NCBI GenBank assembly: GCA_021200395.1
Contig: JAJQGQ010000101.1
Coordinates: 1 to 7,473, forward strand
DNA from: Erysipelotrichaceae bacterium
Lineage (GTDB): Bacteria; Bacillota_I; Bacilli_A; Erysipelotrichales; Coprobacillaceae
Reading direction: 5' to 3'
Length of the DNA stretch: 7,473 nucleotides
The notes beneath the pieces are model-generated. The model did no database searches. It had not been told where the DNA came from and was given only the letters and a program-made list of their open reading frames with translations. Shown here one piece after another: positions 5,084 to 7,473 of this stretch; within the stretch, counting starts at the first letter, position 1; each line of letters starts with the position of its first letter. The position numbers and the translations under genes are program-made.

Positions 5084-6055
5084 ATGTTTGATGGTATTGA
5101 TGTTTCACAATATCAAGGAGATATAGATTGGGAAAAAGTGAAGAATCATATTGATTATGCTATTTTAAGATGTGGTTATGGACAAGATATATTAGCTCAG
5201 GATGATCCTACTTTTAAAAGAAATGCAGATGAATGTACAAGATTAAATATTCCTTTTGGGGTTTATCTTTATTCTTATGCAACGGATGAAAAATCAGCAT
5301 TATCAGAAGCAAGGCATATATTAAGGTTAGTAGCTGGTTATCAGTTAGATTATCCTGTTTATTTAGATTTAGAAGATCCTCGTATTGGCAGATTAACAAA
5401 TGAACAGATTGAAAGAAATTGTCGTGCATGGGTAGATGAAATGGAAAAGAATAATTATTATTCAGGATTTTATGCATCTTATTACTGGTGGACTTCTAAA
5501 TTAACAGGAGCATTGTTTTCAAAATACACCAAATGGGTGGCTCGTTATGCCGATGAATTAGGTACTCAAGGATATCAAATGTGGCAATATACCGATAATG
5601 GATTTGTAGAAGGTATTAATGCACCAGTTGATAGAGATATATGTTATGTTGATTTTTCTAAAATAATTGATCATCAGGCTTCAACAATCTATAAGGTAGG
5701 GGATCATGTAACTTTTAATCATGTGTTTATTTCATCTGATAGTACAGTTCCCTTAATTCCCTATATGAATCATGGCACTATAACAAAGATTGAACCAAAT
5801 GCAAGAAATCCATATTTAATAGGAGAGGGATTAGGTTGGATCAATAATGAAAGTATTATTAGTAATGATTATTTATCAAATTCAACATATAAAGGTGATT
5901 CTTTGGTAGAAGCATTGAAACAAATAGGTTATGATACCACATTTGAATCTAGAAAAAAATTAGCACAACTTAATGGAATAAATGACTATACAGGAACTGC
6001 CAAACAAAATCTTGAATTGCTTCAATTATTAAAAATAGGACAATTAAAACAATAG
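5084..6055 (+). CDS. GH25 lysozyme with SH3-like and phage-lysin-type C-terminal repeat, no signal peptide
   Basis: The 323-residue protein starts directly with a GH25 muramidase domain (1-~195). It has GIDVSQYQGDIDW (D6), LRCGYG (29-33), FGVYLYSYA (58-66), the catalytic PVYLDLED (D95, E97) and a closing MWQYT...PVDRDICY (D183, D185). The family cleaves the MurNAc-GlcNAc beta-1,4 bond. Residues ~203-260 (YKVGDHVTF...GTITKIEPNARNPYLI...GWINNESI) resemble a bacterial SH3-type wall-binding domain. Residues ~269-323 (YKGDSLVEALKQIGYD...RKKLAQLNGINDYTGTAKQN) resemble the C-terminal repeat often seen in Firmicute phage endolysins, as recognised from memory. The ATG at 5084 has an excellent AAGGAGGTGAT (5070-5080). 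The upstream frame reaches a TAG at 5036 without another start codon, so no signal peptide can have been missed. No holin or phage genes adjoin. It is divergent from the dehydrogenase gene. It could be a domesticated endolysin, or a lysozyme exported by a non-classical route. Confidence 0.93.
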   Translation: MFDGIDVSQYQGDIDWEKVKNHIDYAILRCGYGQDILAQDDPTFKRNADECTRLNIPFGVYLYSYATDEKSALSEARHILRLVAGYQLDYPVYLDLEDPRIGRLTNEQIERNCRAWVDEMEKNNYYSGFYASYYWWTSKLTGALFSKYTKWVARYADELGTQGYQMWQYTDNGFVEGINAPVDRDICYVDFSKIIDHQASTIYKVGDHVTFNHVFISSDSTVPLIPYMNHGTITKIEPNARNPYLIGEGLGWINNESIISNDYLSNSTYKGDSLVEALKQIGYDTTFESRKKLAQLNGINDYTGTAKQNLELLQLLKIGQLKQ

Positions 6056-6075
6056 GTTATACCTATTGTTTTAAT
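6043..6075 (+). terminator. Hairpin terminator of the lysozyme gene
   Basis: A perfect 15-bp stem (6043-6057 with 6061-6075, loop TAT) contains the lysozyme TAG stop. The core AACAATAGGT/ACCTATTGTT is followed by TTTTAATGTTTAT, a broken T tract whose first Ts can also pair with the stem. It is the only terminator-like structure in the 171-base gap before yitT. The nearly symmetric A/T arms would also allow weak action on the other strand. Confidence 0.65.
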
Positions 6076-6117
6076 GTTTATACAATGAAAATATTCAAAA
6101 AAATCATAAAAATTGAA

Positions 6118-6129
6118 ATTGTATACAAT
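6118..6129. repeat. 12-bp palindrome in the yitT upstream region
   Basis: ATTGTATACAAT is a perfect 12-base dyad 97 bases upstream of the yitT ATG. Its right half, TACAAT, recurs in the same gap at 6081-6086 and 6190-6195. It may be a regulator binding site, but AT-rich DNA makes short palindromes common and I cannot name a protein for it. Confidence 0.4.
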
Positions 6130-6174
6130 AATAATATGACCCAATTATACTTTTTAAAAAGAAAAAAATAAATA

Positions 6175-6203
6175 TTGTTTTTATTTTAATACAATAGTAT
6201 AAT
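6175..6203 (+). promoter_or_regulatory. Sigma-A-type promoter of yitT
   Basis: TTGTTT (6175-6180) and a perfect TATAAT (6198-6203) have 17-base spacing. The leader to the ATG at 6227 is short, with AGGAGG at 6216-6221. An inverted repeat, TATTGT (6173-6178) and ACAATA (6191-6196), overlaps the -35 and the spacer, a position suited to repression. Confidence 0.75.
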
Positions 6204-6226
6204 ATCCCGTGTTTTAGGAGGATATT

Positions 6227-7108
6227 ATGGTTTACGCTAAAAGTATTAAAGAAAAAACATGGCAAAAAGATTTAACATCTATAGTTTGTGTATGTATTGC
6301 ATCGTTAATCATGTCTATGAATATAAAATCATTTGTAAGAGCAGCTGATTTAATTCCAGGTGGTTTTACAGGTTTATCTTTATTATTACAAAGAATTGCT
6401 TTACAATTTTTTAATTTATCATTACCTTATTCAGTGATTAATATTACCTTGAATGCTATTCCGGCATTTATTGGATTTAAAATGATTGGTAGGAAATTTA
6501 CAAGTTATTCTGTATTGATGATTGTGCTTAATTCATTTTTAGTTGATTTGGTACCAGTTACGCCTATTACATATGATCCTTTATTGGTATCTGTTTTTGG
6601 TGGTATTTTAAATGGTACAGCTATTACGATTGCATTACATGGACATGCTTCTAGTGGAGGTACAGATTTTATTGCTGTTTATTTATCCAATAAATTTAAA
6701 AAGTCATCTTGGAGTATTGTATTTGGTATTAATGTATGTATTTTATTAACGGCTGGTTTCTTATTTGGATTTGAGGCTGCTATGTATTCTATTATTTTTC
6801 AATTTTGTTCAACGCAAATGATTGAAAGATTCCATCAAAAAGATCAAAAAGTGACATTGTTTATTATTACTGATGATGCTTCAAATATTGAAAATGAGTT
6901 AATGGCTTATACACATCATGGTGTAACAAAAGTCGATGGTCAAGGTTGTTATTTAAAAGAAAACAAATATATGTTATATACAGTTATAGGTGCTGATGAA
7001 GTGAAAGATGTAACGCATCTGGTGAAACAGCTTGATCCTCATGTGTTTATTAATGTTGTGAGATCCGAAAGTGTTACAGGAAATTTCTTTAGTGAACCGA
7101 TGGAATAA
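6227..7108 (+). CDS. YitT family membrane protein (DUF161/DUF2179)
   Basis: The 293-residue protein has the YitT layout: an N-terminal membrane region (~15-200) and a C-terminal soluble DUF2179 domain (~206-290). Hydrophobic segments lie at about 15-35, 45-60, 68-86, 92-112, 118-138 and 163-195. Family motifs visible are LIPGGFTGLSLL (42-53), GGILNGTAI (125-133) and SSGGTDFIA (142-150). In the soluble part there are HGVTKVDGQGCY (231-242) and VIGADEV (253-259), a small ACT-like alpha/beta domain that may sense a ligand. Family members are cytoplasmic-membrane proteins, and no transported substrate is firmly established. The ATG at 6227 has AGGAGG with 5 bases of spacing and its own promoter. 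The gene is monocistronic: a terminator precedes it, and a bidirectional terminator follows 2 bases after its stop. Confidence 0.93.
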   Translation: MVYAKSIKEKTWQKDLTSIVCVCIASLIMSMNIKSFVRAADLIPGGFTGLSLLLQRIALQFFNLSLPYSVINITLNAIPAFIGFKMIGRKFTSYSVLMIVLNSFLVDLVPVTPITYDPLLVSVFGGILNGTAITIALHGHASSGGTDFIAVYLSNKFKKSSWSIVFGINVCILLTAGFLFGFEAAMYSIIFQFCSTQMIERFHQKDQKVTLFIITDDASNIENELMAYTHHGVTKVDGQGCYLKENKYMLYTVIGADEVKDVTHLVKQLDPHVFINVVRSESVTGNFFSEPME

Positions 7109-7109
7109 A

Positions 7110-7134
7110 AAAGACTCGTCATAGACGAGTTTTT
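7110..7134. terminator. Bidirectional terminator between yitT and the ferritin-like gene
   Basis: The stem ACTCGTC/GACGAGT (7114-7120 with 7124-7130, loop ATA) is extended by A-T and G-T pairs to 7110 and 7134. It is flanked by an A run on the left and TTTT on the right. On the + strand it ends yitT. On the - strand the same hairpin is followed by a run of T's (complement of 7107-7112) and ends the ferritin-like gene, whose TGA (7119-7121) lies inside the stem and loop. Confidence 0.88.
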
Positions 7135-7473
7135 AATATATCCACATGTTTTTTGTCTTCTGTAATTATTTGATGAAATATATCAATAATTATGGGTTCA
7201 TCAAACATTGATATTTGAGATTGCATAATATCAATTAATTTAGTTTCATTGTTAATCATATTTTCTATCATTTTATGCAATGTTCTCGGATAAATATTAT
7301 AACCAGGTGACCAGTATTGCAACAAATCATTTTGTATTTCCCAAAGTCTTGGATCAATACCTAGTTGATAACATAAGTCTGCTAATAATTCCATATGTTT
7401 CATCTCTTCTTGTTTTATATTTCTAAATATTTGAGATAAATCTGGATGTTCTTCTTTGGTTAGTATCATATTA
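7119..7473 (-). CDS. Ferritin-like (rubrerythrin-type) domain protein, 5' part cut by right edge
   Basis: The frame is open to the right edge. An ATG at 7469 would give 116 residues, but no ribosome binding site can be seen in the last 4 bases. The sequence lacks the first ligand helix of a four-helix ferritin-like domain, so the real start is probably outside. Residues are numbered from that ATG. Visible features are EEMKHMELL with ExxH at E22/H25, a bridging helix with DPRLW (39-43), an NNETKLID helix with E75, and EDKKHVDIL with H108. This order (ExxH, then E, then a second acid-xx-H about 30 residues on) is the diiron/dimanganese ligand pattern of rubrerythrin-like proteins. The residue three before H108 is Asp (D105), with E104 adjacent, where Glu is usual. 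The likely role is metal or oxygen/peroxide handling, but the fragment does not define it. It converges on yitT, and both share the terminator. Confidence 0.72.
   Translation of the reverse strand, partial: NMILTKEEHPDLSQIFRNIKQEEMKHMELLADLCYQLGIDPRLWEIQNDLLQYWSPGYNIYPRTLHKMIENMINNETKLIDIMQSQISMFDEPIIIDIFHQIITEDKKHVDILKTRL

Noticed and set aside
5214..5477. 87-residue - strand reading frame
   Set aside because: It is antisense to the GH25 catalytic domain and has no motif or ribosome binding site.
7136..7144. DnaA-box-like ATATCCACA, and TTCTACACA at 5049-5057
   Set aside because: Each has one mismatch to TTATNCACA, they are isolated, and one is inside a coding region. Such near matches are expected by chance in AT-rich DNA, so no origin is called.

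Overview
The window is very AT-rich, densely coding DNA from a low-GC Firmicute. It has strong AGGAGG-type ribosome binding sites, TTG starts, AGA/TTA-rich codon use and the Firmicute gene order holB-ricT-trmN6-rsmI. The degree of AT-richness, the compact version of this operon and the type of cell-wall hydrolases would fit an Erysipelotrichia/Coprobacillaceae-like gut commensal, but that placement is inference. Two perfect 16-bp parS sites, 2.6 kb apart, indicate an origin-proximal chromosomal location. This agrees with the position of the homologous operon near oriC in Bacillus.

Left part (1-2815, + strand): a tightly packed, partly overlapping operon. It holds the 3' end of holB (clamp-loader delta' subunit), ricT (Fe-S regulator of RNA processing), trmN6 (tRNA1Val A37 methyltransferase) and rsmI (16S rRNA C1402 2'-O-methyltransferase). 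It ends in an intrinsic terminator that overlaps the rsmI stop. The yabA and yazA genes that interrupt this operon in Bacillus are absent. One parS lies inside the holB coding sequence. The second lies exactly between the terminators of the converging rsmI and nlpC genes.

Middle part (2831-5042, - strand): a D-2-hydroxyacid dehydrogenase gene followed by a secreted coiled-coil NlpC/P60 endopeptidase gene. Each has its own good sigma-A-type promoter, with the Shine-Dalgarno sequence almost at the predicted transcription start and a TTG start codon. The dehydrogenase start is best moved 9 bases inside the longest reading frame.

Right part (5084-7473): a signal-less GH25 lysozyme with SH3-like and phage-lysin-type C-terminal repeats, divergent from the dehydrogenase. 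Then come a 171-bp spacer with a terminator, palindromes and a promoter, a YitT-family membrane protein, and a convergent ferritin-like protein cut by the right edge. The last two share a bidirectional terminator.

Functionally the window combines translation/RNA housekeeping, chromosome segregation sites and peptidoglycan hydrolysis. I see no mobile element, CRISPR array, tRNA or rRNA, and no convincing novel multi-gene system. The most notable points are the parS placement, the compact TTG-start promoters and the lysozyme without export signal.
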